In this document: piece by piece, positions 1 through 10,081 of the stretch
How positions within the stretch are numbered: position 1 is the stretch's first letter
Layout of the letters: the number at the start of each line of letters is the position of its first letter
DNA from: Mycobacterium sp. 1423905.2
GTDB lineage: Bacteria > Actinomycetota > Actinomycetes > Mycobacteriales > Mycobacteriaceae
Direction: 5' to 3'
Length of the DNA: 47,222 nucleotides
NCBI RefSeq assembly: GCF_001673155.1
Contig: NZ_LZLE01000026.1
Location: 1 to 47,222, forward strand
Position numbers and translations under genes: made by a program
The notes under the pieces: generated by a model
Told to the model about the DNA's origin: nothing
The model's input: only the letters and a program-made list of their open reading frames with translations
Database searches by the model: none

Positions 1-519
1 GCCCATCGAAGCCGGCATCACGCCGTCTTCACCCCAATGCGGCCGGTGGTGCGGTGCAGGCAGCGAGGGCGGCGGACCCTCCGGTGCGCCGTCGACGCTC
101 ACGGTGAAGGTGTGATTGGAGATGCTGGCGACGCCGATGACCGCTGGACCGGTTTTGAAGTCCGTCGCCACGGTGCCCACCGAAAGAGCCACCGTGCCGT
201 GTGCGGGCCAGAATCGGTCGGGAACCCACTGCACGACGTGGTTGTCCAGCCATTCGAACCTGCCGGTCAGCCCGGGCGAGGAGGTGACTTGGATGGCCCG
301 CTCGGCAGCGCGACGGTTGGCCGGGTCGGTCATGGGCGCTTTGAACGTCACTATGACGGGGTGCGCCACCCCGACTGTCTCACCGCGCCTCGGTAGGACC
401 GACGCGACGGCAAATGCGTACGGGTTACTTGCAGCCGTCAGGCTTACCCCGCCCTGACTCGAAAGCACCGTCGCAGCAATTGCGATGACCGTGAGAAAAC
501 ATCGAATAACCGCACGCAT
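1..519 (-). CDS. L,D-transpeptidase, N-terminal part (cut by window edge)
   Basis: The 173 visible codons start at ATG 519 after an AAGGAA ribosome site and run off the left edge. Residues 1-30 are a signal peptide or signal anchor. Residues 35-140 match the Ig-like domain that precedes the YkuD catalytic domain in mycobacterial Ldt enzymes: GETVGVAHPV, FEWLDNHVVQWVPDRFWPAHGTV, and a TGPAVIGVASIS...HTFTV stretch. These enzymes make 3-3 cross-links in peptidoglycan outside the membrane. The catalytic domain with its SHGC motif would lie beyond base 1, so activity cannot be judged. The final visible residues (MPASMG) match the start of the catalytic region, but a Pro/His-rich stretch of about 20 residues sits just before them. 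It looks closest to LdtA (Rv0116c). Rv1433, at this place in M. tuberculosis, is the same family but, as I recall, on the other strand. Confidence 0.85.
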   Translation of the reverse strand, partial: MRAVIRCFLTVIAIAATVLSSQGGVSLTAASNPYAFAVASVLPRRGETVGVAHPVIVTFKAPMTDPANRRAAERAIQVTSSPGLTGRFEWLDNHVVQWVPDRFWPAHGTVALSVGTVATDFKTGPAVIGVASISNHTFTVSVDGAPEGPPPSLPAPHHRPHWGEDGVMPASMG

Positions 520-640
520 GACTCCGATTCCTTTATTAACGAAGTGCTGAATAGGAAAGTGACCGGGGAGCGTCGACGACGCTTTCGGCGCGCCCGCCGG
601 CGCAGTGCGTGCGGCAGACGTCGGTGCGGCGGCGGCTGGT

Positions 641-1606
641 TCAGCTCGCGCCACCGCCGGCCGGGCCGGGCCGGAACGGCTGGCCGGGCACCGGGCCGCC
701 GGCCGGTGCCGGACCGGTGGGGTCACCCTTGCCCGTGTAGCTCCCCGACATGTCGGTGATGGGAGCACCGGCCGGTACCGGCGCACCCGCCGGCACAGGC
801 CCCAGCGCGATCAACGGAACCCCAGCCGGCATCGGCGCGACGACCGGCGCACCCACCGGCACCGGAGCACCGACGGGAACGGGGGCACCGACGGGAACGG
901 GGGCGCCGACCGGCACGGGGGCGCCGACCGGCACGGGGGCGCCGACTGGAACTGGGGCGCCGACGGGGACGGGGGCGCCGACCGGGACCGGGGCACCGAC
1001 CGGCACGGGGGCGCCGACCGGGACGGGGGCGCCGACTGGGACCGGGGCGCCGACCGGGACCGGGGCGCCCACCGGGACCGGAGCGCCCACCGGGACCGGC
1101 CCGGCAAGGTCAATGAGTGGCGCACCGGCCGGCACCGCGGGAACCGGACCCGGCACCACCACGGGCACCCCGGCCATGTCATTGAGCAGAGCGCTGGCCG
1201 TGCATACCTGGCCGCTGGCAGCCGGTGCAGGACCACCGGACGGTGTCGAACCACCACCTGGAGCAGGTCCTCCCGCTGGTGCGGGTCCGCCGGCGCCTCC
1301 CGGCGTGCCGGGCCCGCCGGACGCCGGTGCGGTGGCGGTGTCGCACGGGTAGCAGCCCGGGTGTGCCGGTGCGCCCGCCGCTCCCGCGCCGCCCGCTGCT
1401 CCAGCGCCACCGGCGGCGGCCGGTGCGCCGGCCGCTCCGGGTCCGCCGGCTGCCGGCGCCAGCTCGCCTGACTGCCCCTGATAGCAGGCGTAGCCGCCGC
1501 CGGTTTTGAACGGGCTGGCCGCAGCTTCCGGGCTCAACGCTAAGGCGATCCCACATAACCCAACGGTGGCAACAACTTTGATGTGCAACCGATCAAAGAC
1601 CGTCAT
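641..1606 (-). CDS. Secreted Pro/Gly/Val-rich repeat protein (Rv1435c-like)
   Basis: A 321-residue protein. I chose ATG 1606 because a strong AAAGAGGAG site precedes it and a signal peptide follows directly (hydrophobic core VVATVGLCGIALAL, cleavage near EAAASPF); the open frame continues 45 codons upstream without such signals. The mature protein begins with a short segment with one Cys (GGYACYQGQSG), then Ala/Gly/Pro-rich sequence with a CYPCD motif, then about 14 copies of the hexapeptide PVPVGA, and ends in a Pro/Gly tail. Position next to gap and composition match M. tuberculosis Rv1435c, a secreted Pro/Gly/Val-rich protein of unknown function that I recall as about 200 residues, so the repeat has grown here. 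A wall-associated or matrix role is inference only. Confidence 0.85.
   Translation of the reverse strand: MTVFDRLHIKVVATVGLCGIALALSPEAAASPFKTGGGYACYQGQSGELAPAAGGPGAAGAPAAAGGAGAAGGAGAAGAPAHPGCYPCDTATAPASGGPGTPGGAGGPAPAGGPAPGGGSTPSGGPAPAASGQVCTASALLNDMAGVPVVVPGPVPAVPAGAPLIDLAGPVPVGAPVPVGAPVPVGAPVPVGAPVPVGAPVPVGAPVPVGAPVPVGAPVPVGAPVPVGAPVPVGAPVPVGAPVPVGAPVPVGAPVVAPMPAGVPLIALGPVPAGAPVPAGAPITDMSGSYTGKGDPTGPAPAGGPVPGQPFRPGPAGGGAS
850..1101 (-). repeat. 18-bp tandem repeat encoding PVPVGA, about 14 units
   Basis: Nearly identical 18-base units run without interruption inside the secreted protein at 641-1606. Units differ mostly at third codon positions, as expected for repeat expansion and contraction under selection for the peptide. 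Unit number is likely variable between strains (inference). Confidence 0.85.
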
Positions 1607-3077
<1,471 letters not shown>

Positions 3078-3089
3078 GACAGGGCAGCC

Positions 3090-4325
3090 GTGGCTATTCC
3101 GACGCTGGAAGACCTGCTGTCCGACGGTGTTTCGGGTCGCGGCGTGTTGGTGCGCTGCGACCTGAACGTCCCGCTCGACGACGGCAAGATCACCGATCCC
3201 GGCCGGATCACTGCATCGGTCCCGACGCTGCGGGCGCTGGTGGAAGCCGGCGCCAAGGTGGTCGTCACCGCGCACTTGGGCCGCCCGAAGGACGGGCCAG
3301 ACCCGAAGCTGTCGCTGGCACCGGTCGCCGCGGCGCTGGGGGAGCAGCTGGGTCGGCATGTGCAGTTGGCCGGTGACGTCGTCGGCGGCGACGCGTTGGC
3401 CCGCTCCGAGGGTTTGACCGACGGTGACGTCCTGTTGCTGGAGAACGTCCGCTTCGATGCGCGAGAAACCAGCAAGGACGACGGGGAACGCTTGGCACTG
3501 GCCCGGCAGCTGGCCGAATTGGTCAGTCCTGGTGGCGCATTCGTATCCGACGGCTTCGGTGTCGTGCACCGCAAGCAGGCGTCGGTGTACGACGTCGCCA
3601 CTTTGTTGCCGCACTATGCCGGCACCTTGGTCGCCGACGAGGTGCGGGTGCTCGAGCAGTTGACCAGCTCGACCGAGCGGCCGTATGCGGTGGTGCTCGG
3701 CGGATCGAAGGTGTCGGACAAGCTGGGCGTCATCGAGTCCCTGGCGACCAAGGCCGACAGCATCGTCATAGGCGGCGGAATGTGCTTCACATTCCTTGCC
3801 GCACAGGGACATTCGGTCGGCAAGTCGCTGCTGGAAGAGGAGATGATCGACACCTGCCGCCAGCTGCTGGAGACTTACCACGACGTGCTGCGGTTGCCTG
3901 TCGACATTGTCGCGACCGAGAAGTTCGCCGCCGACTCCCCGCCCCGGACGGTGGACGCCGACGCCATCCCGGACGACTTGATGGGATTGGACATCGGGCC
4001 GGGCTCGGTCAAGCGGTTCACCAACCTGTTGTCCAATGCCAGGACCGTCTTCTGGAATGGGCCGATGGGCGTCTTCGAATTCCCGGCTTACGCCGCGGGC
4101 ACCAAGGGGGTCGCGGAGGCCATCGTCGCCGCCACCGGCAAGGGTGCGTTCAGCGTGGTCGGCGGGGGAGACTCGGCGGCCGCGGTACGCGCGCTCAATA
4201 TCGGCGAGGACGCGTTCTCCCACATCTCCACCGGAGGTGGCGCGTCGCTGGAATACCTTGAGGGCAAGACACTTCCGGGCATCGCAGTGCTCGGGGAGCC
4301 GCAGCCGACCGGAGGAGACTCGTGA
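3090..4325 (+). CDS. pgk: Phosphoglycerate kinase
   Basis: Transfers the phosphate of 1,3-bisphosphoglycerate to ADP, giving ATP and 3-phosphoglycerate. The 411 residues match bacterial Pgk. Visible motifs are [16 protein letters not shown] near residue 20, [21 protein letters not shown], the hinge/nucleotide region [24 protein letters not shown], and the C-terminal [12 protein letters not shown] and [13 protein letters not shown]. Start GTG 3090 gives [10 protein letters not shown] and follows a weak AGGACAGGG site. The stop overlaps the tpiA start by four bases (GTGA), which suggests translational coupling. Confidence 0.98.
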   Translation: MAIPTLEDLLSDGVSGRGVLVRCDLNVPLDDGKITDPGRITASVPTLRALVEAGAKVVVTAHLGRPKDGPDPKLSLAPVAAALGEQLGRHVQLAGDVVGGDALARSEGLTDGDVLLLENVRFDARETSKDDGERLALARQLAELVSPGGAFVSDGFGVVHRKQASVYDVATLLPHYAGTLVADEVRVLEQLTSSTERPYAVVLGGSKVSDKLGVIESLATKADSIVIGGGMCFTFLAAQGHSVGKSLLEEEMIDTCRQLLETYHDVLRLPVDIVATEKFAADSPPRTVDADAIPDDLMGLDIGPGSVKRFTNLLSNARTVFWNGPMGVFEFPAYAAGTKGVAEAIVAATGKGAFSVVGGGDSAAAVRALNIGEDAFSHISTGGGASLEYLEGKTLPGIAVLGEPQPTGGDS

Positions 4326-5107
4326 CGCGCAAGCCGTTGATCGCCGGCAACTGGAAGATGAATCTCAACCACTTCGAGGCGATCGCGCTGGTGCAGAAGA
4401 TCGCGTTCTCGCTGCCGGACAAGTACTACGACAAGGTCGACGTCGCGGTGATCCCGCCGTTCACCGATCTGCGCAGCGTGCAGACCCTGGTGGACGGGGA
4501 CAAGCTACGCCTGACCTATGGCGCACAAGACGTCTCGCAACACGACTCCGGTGCCTACACCGGTGAGATCAGTGGGGCATTTTTGGCCAAGCTCGGCTGC
4601 ACCTACGCCGTGGTCGGCCACTCCGAGCGGCGCACCTATCACCACGAATCCGACTCCCTGGTCGCCGCCAAGGCCGCCGCGGCGCTCAAGCACGAACTGA
4701 CCCCGATCGTCTGCATCGGCGAGCACCTCGAGGTCCGGGAAGCCGGAAATCACTTAGAGCACAACCTCGAACAGCTACGCGGCTCGCTGGGCGGCCTGTC
4801 CGCCGAGCAGATCGGCCACGTCGTCATCGCCTACGAACCGGTCTGGGCCATCGGCACCGGACGGGTAGCCAGCTCCGCCGACGCCCAAGAGGTGTGTGCG
4901 GCGATCCGCAAGGAACTGGGCTCGCTGGCCTCACCGCAGATCGCCGACAGTGTCCGGGTGCTCTACGGCGGCTCGGTGAACGCCAAGAACGTCGGCGACC
5001 TGGTGGCCCAAGAAGACGTCGACGGCGGCCTCGTCGGTGGTGCGTCCCTGGACGGGGAGCAGTTCGCGACGCTGGCGGCTATCGCCGCCGGGGGGCCCCT
5101 GCCCTAG
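4322..5107 (+). CDS. tpiA: Triosephosphate isomerase
   Basis: Interconverts dihydroxyacetone phosphate and glyceraldehyde 3-phosphate. The 261-residue TIM barrel carries all catalytic residues: Asn10 and Lys12 in AGNWKMN, His100 in VVGHSERR, and Glu172 in [11 protein letters not shown]. The phosphate-binding VLYGGSVN and the [10 protein letters not shown] loop are near the C-terminus. GTG 4322 overlaps the pgk stop. Last gene of the glycolytic operon; the next gene is convergent, 30 bases away, with no clear hairpin terminator between them. Confidence 0.98.
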   Translation: MTRKPLIAGNWKMNLNHFEAIALVQKIAFSLPDKYYDKVDVAVIPPFTDLRSVQTLVDGDKLRLTYGAQDVSQHDSGAYTGEISGAFLAKLGCTYAVVGHSERRTYHHESDSLVAAKAAAALKHELTPIVCIGEHLEVREAGNHLEHNLEQLRGSLGGLSAEQIGHVVIAYEPVWAIGTGRVASSADAQEVCAAIRKELGSLASPQIADSVRVLYGGSVNAKNVGDLVAQEDVDGGLVGGASLDGEQFATLAAIAAGGPLP

Positions 5108-5137
5108 CGCGACCGGAGCCCGACCGGCCCTTCCCGT

Positions 5138-6208
5138 TCAGTACAGCGGGGCCCAAATGCCGTCGAACCAGTAGCCCCAACCACCGTATTGCCAGTTAAA
5201 CACCGGAATCACGGTGTAGGTGTTGTAGGTGAACGGTGCGAAGAAGCGCTGTCCGTAGCTCACGTCGCGCGGCGGTCCGACCCAGGGACGGTTCCAACCA
5301 CCGGGAGGCGGCGGGCCGTTCCAGCCACCAGCGGGCGGCGGACCTTCCCAGTTGGGCGGGGGATAGCCAGGCGGCGGGCCGTCGTTCCAGCCGTAGCCAC
5401 TCGGCCGCGGTGGGGTGGGTGCTCCGCGCCCCGGGATCCAGAAGCCGGTTGGCAAGTCGACGGGGCCGCCATACTGCGGGTTGCCGCGAGGGATGTCACC
5501 GCGCGGCGGATAGTACGGCGGGTGGTCCGGCTGCTTGGGCGGCGCGTCGAGCACCGGTGTCCCATAGCCGCCCTGGCCGGTGGGTTGCGGTGTGCCGCCG
5601 CCCCATGGTCCGGCTCCGGTGGGTTGCGGTGTGCCGCCGCCCCATGGTCCGGCTCCGGTGGGTTGTGGCGTGCCGCCACCCCACGGTCCGGCTCCGGTCG
5701 GCTGCGGCGCGCCGCTGCCCCACGGCCCGGTCGGCGACGGTTGCGGCGTGCTGCCGCCCCATTGCCCGGTAGGCGATGGCTGGGGCGTGCTGCCACCCCA
5801 TTGCCCAGTCGGCGACGGTTGCGGCGTGCTGCCGCCCCAGGTTGAGGTCGCCGTCGGCTGCGGCGCCATCGTCGTCGTCCACCCGGTCGTCGGGGGAGTG
5901 GTGGGTTGCGGCGCGCCGCTCCACGTCGTCGGCGGTGCCGAGGCGGTCGGCTTTGGCGCCGGACTGGTAACTGTCGCTGTCGCCGAGGGTCTGCCCGCTC
6001 CGGGAACACTCGAACTCGGCGGCGGCACGGTACCGGTACCTCCGTAACCCGGGCCGGGATTGGCCGGACTGGTGCCGCCGCTACAGGCTTTGTTCCAGTT
6101 CGGGCAGGGCGACGGGTCGGAGCTGGCGAAGCCCGCATCCAACGCCGTCGCATACATCCCCAGGCCCGCGGCAACGGCCGCCGCTGCGGCCAGGCGTTTC
6201 ATGGTCAT
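5138..6208 (-). CDS. Exported Pro/Gly/Trp-rich repeat protein
   Basis: A 356-residue protein starting at ATG 6208 after GAGGGGG. Residues 1-28 form a signal peptide (MKRLAAAAAVAAGLGMYATA). A short Cys-containing segment (CPNWNKACSGG), probably one disulfide, is followed by a Ser/Thr/Pro linker, seven 13-residue repeats of the types PQPTGAGPWGGGT and PQPSPTGQWGGST, and a Pro-rich region. The C-terminal 40 residues are aromatic-rich and non-repetitive (RFFAPFTYNTYTVIPVF, GYWFDGIWAPLY) and look like a folded or surface-binding end. I recognise no enzyme domain. A cell-wall or secreted structural role is likely but unproven. It opens the accessory block between tpiA and secG. Confidence 0.8.
   Translation of the reverse strand: MTMKRLAAAAAVAAGLGMYATALDAGFASSDPSPCPNWNKACSGGTSPANPGPGYGGTGTVPPPSSSVPGAGRPSATATVTSPAPKPTASAPPTTWSGAPQPTTPPTTGWTTTMAPQPTATSTWGGSTPQPSPTGQWGGSTPQPSPTGQWGGSTPQPSPTGPWGSGAPQPTGAGPWGGGTPQPTGAGPWGGGTPQPTGAGPWGGGTPQPTGQGGYGTPVLDAPPKQPDHPPYYPPRGDIPRGNPQYGGPVDLPTGFWIPGRGAPTPPRPSGYGWNDGPPPGYPPPNWEGPPPAGGWNGPPPPGGWNRPWVGPPRDVSYGQRFFAPFTYNTYTVIPVFNWQYGGWGYWFDGIWAPLY
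5581..5845 (-). repeat. 39-bp tandem repeat, about 7 units
   Basis: Three almost identical 39-base units begin at 5581, 5620 and 5659 and encode PQPTGAGPWGGGT. Four more diverged units follow to about 5845 (PQPSPTG-W type). The near-identity at DNA level points to recent duplication. Confidence 0.85.
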
Positions 6209-6266
6209 TGGTTACATCCCCCTCTAGGGCTTCTACCCGAACGCTGTGTGTGGGCGTGCGCTCCCA

Positions 6267-6734
6267 CTACGGGCACGTGACGGAAAACTCGAACGACTTC
6301 GATACCTGCTTTGGCTCCTGCGGATTGCTCAAGTCGGGCCCCACTGCGGTGCCCTTGATCTGCAACGACTTGCCGCTGGCCGCGGCTCCGGCGTTGCCGC
6401 CTTGGCCTGGCGCGGCGTCGGAGAAACCGAGCGTGACGCCGTCGACGGTCCCCAGTCCGACCGCATGCACGATCGGCGGGTTGTCCTTGCTGACCACCGC
6501 GCCAATACCGTTGGCCGCGTCGCCGATACCGACGTTGATGTTGTCGCCGTTCGGGTTGCAAGTCACCGGACCGGTGACGTTCAGGTTCTTGCCGTCGACG
6601 ATGACCTGCGGTGGGGCGGCCGCCGGCGCCGGCGGGTTCGATGCTCCCTGGTTCGACTTGTTACTCGAACAACCGGCACAGCTCGCCACCACGATGCCTA
6701 CGCTGGCTACGCCGACGACGATCCCACGCTTCAC
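6267..6734 (-). CDS. LpqH-family (19-kDa antigen-like) lipoprotein
   Basis: A 155-residue lipoprotein. Start GTG 6734 (VKRGIVVGVAS) follows AGAGGAGAG; the frame is open further upstream but has no signal there. The signal peptide ends in the lipobox VASCAGC, with lipidated Cys22 followed by SSNKSNQ, as in LpqH. A Pro/Ala linker leads to the LpqH fold: VIVDGKNLNVTGPVTC, INVGIGDAANGI, VVSKDNPPIVHAVGLG, VDGVTLGF, and the terminal KSFEFSVTCP. Two cysteines (VTCNPNG and VTCP) can form the family disulfide. Members sit on the outer face of the membrane or envelope and are strong TLR2 antigens; their biochemical role is unknown. It is a paralogue by position, not the main lpqH locus. Confidence 0.88.
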   Translation of the reverse strand: MKRGIVVGVASVGIVVASCAGCSSNKSNQGASNPPAPAAAPPQVIVDGKNLNVTGPVTCNPNGDNINVGIGDAANGIGAVVSKDNPPIVHAVGLGTVDGVTLGFSDAAPGQGGNAGAAASGKSLQIKGTAVGPDLSNPQEPKQVSKSFEFSVTCP

Positions 6735-6921
6735 CGCTGCTCTCCTCTGTATCGGGGGTGTCTGCTCTCGCGACACCTCAACATCGGCAAAAGTCACTTG
6801 CGGTCCGACCCTTTTTGTTCCGGATGAATGTCGCCACCTCGACGTCGATCTCACGCGCCGACGACGCCACACCACCCGCACGATGGCTATCAGCTAAGGC
6901 CCGGACGGCCAGCCGATCAAT

Positions 6922-6935
6922 TAGGGATTTCCCTA
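6922..6935. promoter_or_regulatory. Perfect palindrome TAGGGA-TT-TCCCTA, copy 1
   Basis: A 14-base site with perfect 6-base arms, 45 bases past the small gene at 6981-7274 and about 190 bases before the LpqH-like start. A near copy lies at 7305-7318. Read on the minus strand the two agree at 15 of 17 bases (GTAGG-AAATCCCT-AT). The pair looks like operator sites; the binding protein is unknown, and the adjacent LuxR regulator is the obvious candidate. Confidence 0.5.
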
Positions 6936-6980
6936 CACTTTCGGTAACGCGGGTCTTGTCTGCGTTTGCAGCCGTGCCGG

Positions 6981-7274
6981 CTACGTGTGCACCCAGCCGA
7001 TGGCTTTGCTGATGCGTTCGGCTGGCGCGTTGGCGTCGTTGCATACCTGCGCGACAGTGTTCGCCGATTCCGCGGCGAAGACGCCGAATGCGTATTCGTC
7101 TGCCGGTATGGCCATGGCCATCAGCAGTCGCACCTCGGCGCCGCGGGCCGAGATCGCGGTGGCATGGTCGGCGAGGAGTCCGGCGATGTCGACGATGGTC
7201 TGCACGGGCGCTTGCGGTCCGTACCATTCGACCAGGAACTGCTCCGGGTGCGCGCCACTGTTCGCCATCGTCAT
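6981..7274 (-). CDS. Small conserved protein, probable ferredoxin-like fold (DUF4242-like)
   Basis: Ninety-seven residues from ATG 7274 (a second ATG at 7268 is also possible; neither has a good ribosome site). The pattern is a beta strand (EQFLVEWYGP), a helix (TIVDIAGLLADHATAI), a strand (EVRLLMAMAIPADEYAFGVFAA) and a final helix ending AERISKAI. This resembles the mycobacterial and streptomycete ferredoxin-fold family related to SCO4226/DUF4242, including the P-x-DE-x-xF-x-x-F motif. I assign no function. It lies just downstream of the large LuxR regulator, has palindrome copies on both sides, and may be its target or partner. Confidence 0.65.
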   Translation of the reverse strand: MTMANSGAHPEQFLVEWYGPQAPVQTIVDIAGLLADHATAISARGAEVRLLMAMAIPADEYAFGVFAAESANTVAQVCNDANAPAERISKAIGWVHT

Positions 7275-7304
7275 GACGTTAACCAGGTCGGTGGGCCCTC
7301 ACAT

Positions 7305-7318
7305 CAGGGATTTTCCTA
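7305..7318. promoter_or_regulatory. Imperfect palindrome CAGGGA-TT-TTCCTA, copy 2
   Basis: Twelve of 14 bases equal copy 1. It lies 31-44 bases upstream of the small gene's start codon, exactly where its minus-strand promoter should be, and overlaps the last codon of the LuxR gene. Confidence 0.45.
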
Positions 7319-10081
7319 CTCATATGGAATCTCAACCTCCGCACGGAGCACTCGGTGCAATTCCGTACGGGAGCGGATCTTCAGTTTGCGATAGACGTGA
7401 GTGAGGTTGACCTCGACGGTTTTCGGACTGATGAACATCGCCGCGGCGATGTCCTGGTTGGTCATGCCGGAAAGCGCCAGATCGGCGACCCGCTTCTCGG
7501 TCGGCGTGAGCGAGGTGGAAGGGCGTTTACCCGAGCGACATCGCGCCAGTTCGGCTTGGGCGCGCTCAGACCATGCCCGCGTGCCGAGTTGCTCGAAAGT
7601 TCGTAGCGCCTCTTGCAAGGTGGCAACGGCATTGTCGCGCTGGCGTTGTCGTCGTTGCAGTTGGCCCAGCAGCAGTTGGGTCCGGGCGTGTTCGAACGGC
7701 ATGGGCAAGCGCTGGTGTTCGGCCAGCGCGACCTCGGCGGTCGCGGTTGCTGCGGCGAGTTCGCCGCGACCGGCTTGCAGCATGGCTCGGCAACGCGCAG
7801 CCAGCGCCAGTGTCCAGGCGCGGTCCAGCCGGCGGCCATTGCGTTCCAGCGTGTCAATCAGCGGCTCGGCGTCGTCGAGCCGACCCAGGCCGACCATCGC
7901 CTCAACGGCTTCCGGCACGAACGAGGAGGTGATCACTTCGCTGGCGTCCGGGAATATCTGCACCATCGGCAGCAGGGGTTCGAGTGCACTGAGCGCTTCG
8001 TGGTAGTCCCCACAGGACACACCGATGAATCCGGCGAGGGTGGCGGGCCATTCCGCCAGCCGCCTAGAGCCGCAGCGTTGAGCAGCCGCAATGGCATCGT
8101 CGAGGTCGCGGCGAGCCTCGTCGAAGCGACCGGCGTGCGCGGCCACCGCGGCCCGCAGGGTCAGTGCGATGAACAAAGGCAAGTCCCCGCCGAGCTGCGT
8201 TGCCCGTTCCATCGTCTCGTCGGCGAGTTGGGCCGCGCTGGGCAGATCGCCGAGCCAGATGTCGATCAAGGTGCGGTGGAACCCGACGAAGATCAACTCG
8301 CCTTCTTCACCGGAAATGGTGCATTGGTGGTGCAGCGCCGCAAGCCCCTCGCGTCCGGCGTGAAGTTCACCCGTCCACGCGCGCAACAGAATCACTTGCA
8401 CCTGCGGTCGAAAAGGCACCGGAAGCCGGCGGTTGGGGACCCCTGCGGATACGGCGCGTTCCAAGGCCGCATGATCGACGCCGCGGCCGGCCATGAAATC
8501 CATCATCGCCCGCATCCCAAGGGCGGAGCTGCACAATTCTGCCAGGTCGAGCTCATCGGCCTCGGCGACGGCGCGCTGCACGTGCTCATAACCTTGAGCG
8601 AGCTGTCCGGCATTGAGCAGTGCGTAGGACGATGAGATCAGGGTGCGCACCCGCAGGCTGGGGTCGAGGTCGGCGTCGGCCAGCGCCGACGCGAAGATCT
8701 CCGCCGCTTCGGGGAAGCTGTCGTCGTAGAGGCGAACCAGACCCAGTTGATGCAGAGCCTCGGCACGCGCGGCGCCCTGCGGGAGCCCGTCGAGCACCTC
8801 TTCGAGCATCTGCCGTGCCGAACCGGGGTTGCTCGCATCGAAATGGTCAGTGGCGCAACGAATCCGGCGCGCCGGATCATCGGCGCCCAGTGCGATGGCG
8901 AGCTCGAGCAGTTCGGCGGCGGCGGCGGGCGCTCCGCGTCGGCGCGCGATGTCGGCGGCCATGTCGAGCGCCGCCACGGTCGCTGGTTCGGCGGTGGTGC
9001 TGGACAGGGCCAAGTGCCGAGCCTTCAATTCGGGATCGTCGACCAGCTCGGCCAGCCGGCGATGCATGTCGCGACGGCGACGCGGCGACGCCTCGCTGTA
9101 GACGCCGTGCGACAGGATCGGGTGGGTGAAGCGCAACCGGTGGCCGTCGATGGCCACCACGCGGTGGGCTTCGGCTTCACTGAGGGATTCGGCGAGGCGG
9201 TCCGGGGTGGTGCGGGCGGCGCGGGCCACCACCGAGGTCGTGGGATCAGGCAAGCTGGCCATGGCCAGCAGCGCTTCTTCCGCGCCGGCACTGACTCGCC
9301 GGACCCGCCCGCTCACCACCTCGTCGAGACTGTGCGGCAAGCCCGCTGCCGAACTGTCGAGTGCCGGACCCATTTGTCGCGCCAGCTCCAAGGCGAACAG
9401 CGGATTGCCATCAGAGATCTGGTGCAGACGCAGCAGCGTGGGCCGTGGGAAAGACGTACCCAGGCGAACCAGCAACACCTGCCGCAGCTCGGCTAAGGTC
9501 AACGGCTGCAAACGAATCCGATGTACGTCGTCGAGTTTTGGCAGCCGCAGCTGCGGTCCAGGCTCTTCGGTACGAACGGTGCACAAGAGGGCGGCTCCCA
9601 CGGGAAGTCGTCGCGCCGCGAAGGACACCGCGTTCGCGCTGGAGGCATCCACCCATTGCAGGTCGTCGATCGCAATCAACACGGGTCGGTCAGCGGCAAG
9701 GTGGCGGATGACGGACACAAACGCCGCTGCCACCGCTCGCGGGTCGATGTCGTCACCGTCGAGGCGGCGACGCAGCAGCGCACCGTCCAAGGCATGTTGT
9801 TGTGGCTCAGGCAGGTTCGCCCAACTAGATTCGTCGATTTCGCTCAGCAAATCCGCTAGCACGCTGTAAGCCATTACCGACTCGGCGCCGGCGGCTCGAC
9901 AACTCAGGGTTTGAATGCCGTTCCGTCGGGCGCATTCCAGGGCTTCCAGCCACAACGTTGTCTTTCCGATGCCTGCGTCGCCTTCGAGGATCAGCGCCCG
10001 AGGCTCGCGTGGGACTGCGCCGATGAACTCGCGTAGCGCCTGCTCTTCTGCTTGCCGGCCGACGACGTGTCCCAGCACCAT
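7316..10081 (-). CDS. Large AAA-ATPase LuxR-family transcriptional regulator
   Basis: A 921-residue regulator. I start it at ATG 10081 (MVLGHVVGRQAEEQALREF), where family homology begins; the open frame extends 58 poorly coding codons upstream. Residues 34-42 (GDAGIGKTT) are Walker A and 133-140 (VLIAIDDLQWVD) Walker B of a STAND-type ATPase. The middle (about 400-830) is helical and Ala/Leu-rich, probably tetratricopeptide-like repeats. The last 65 residues are a LuxR/NarL helix-turn-helix: LTPTEKRVADLALSGMTNQD, then ISPKTVEVNLTHVYRKLKI. Such proteins bind a ligand or partner with the central domain and DNA with the C-terminus. The inducer is unknown. Confidence 0.9.
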   Translation of the reverse strand: MVLGHVVGRQAEEQALREFIGAVPREPRALILEGDAGIGKTTLWLEALECARRNGIQTLSCRAAGAESVMAYSVLADLLSEIDESSWANLPEPQQHALDGALLRRRLDGDDIDPRAVAAAFVSVIRHLAADRPVLIAIDDLQWVDASSANAVSFAARRLPVGAALLCTVRTEEPGPQLRLPKLDDVHRIRLQPLTLAELRQVLLVRLGTSFPRPTLLRLHQISDGNPLFALELARQMGPALDSSAAGLPHSLDEVVSGRVRRVSAGAEEALLAMASLPDPTTSVVARAARTTPDRLAESLSEAEAHRVVAIDGHRLRFTHPILSHGVYSEASPRRRRDMHRRLAELVDDPELKARHLALSSTTAEPATVAALDMAADIARRRGAPAAAAELLELAIALGADDPARRIRCATDHFDASNPGSARQMLEEVLDGLPQGAARAEALHQLGLVRLYDDSFPEAAEIFASALADADLDPSLRVRTLISSSYALLNAGQLAQGYEHVQRAVAEADELDLAELCSSALGMRAMMDFMAGRGVDHAALERAVSAGVPNRRLPVPFRPQVQVILLRAWTGELHAGREGLAALHHQCTISGEEGELIFVGFHRTLIDIWLGDLPSAAQLADETMERATQLGGDLPLFIALTLRAAVAAHAGRFDEARRDLDDAIAAAQRCGSRRLAEWPATLAGFIGVSCGDYHEALSALEPLLPMVQIFPDASEVITSSFVPEAVEAMVGLGRLDDAEPLIDTLERNGRRLDRAWTLALAARCRAMLQAGRGELAAATATAEVALAEHQRLPMPFEHARTQLLLGQLQRRQRQRDNAVATLQEALRTFEQLGTRAWSERAQAELARCRSGKRPSTSLTPTEKRVADLALSGMTNQDIAAAMFISPKTVEVNLTHVYRKLKIRSRTELHRVLRAEVEIPYE

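Noticed and set aside
569..583. AGCGTC-GAC-GACGCT hairpin followed by TTTC
   Set aside because: Six-base stem with a short T-run on the plus strand only, where no gene ends; not supported as a terminator.
750..1352. Plus-strand frame encoding APTGTG repeats
   Set aside because: Complement of the PVPVGA array; the minus strand has the signal peptide and ribosome site.
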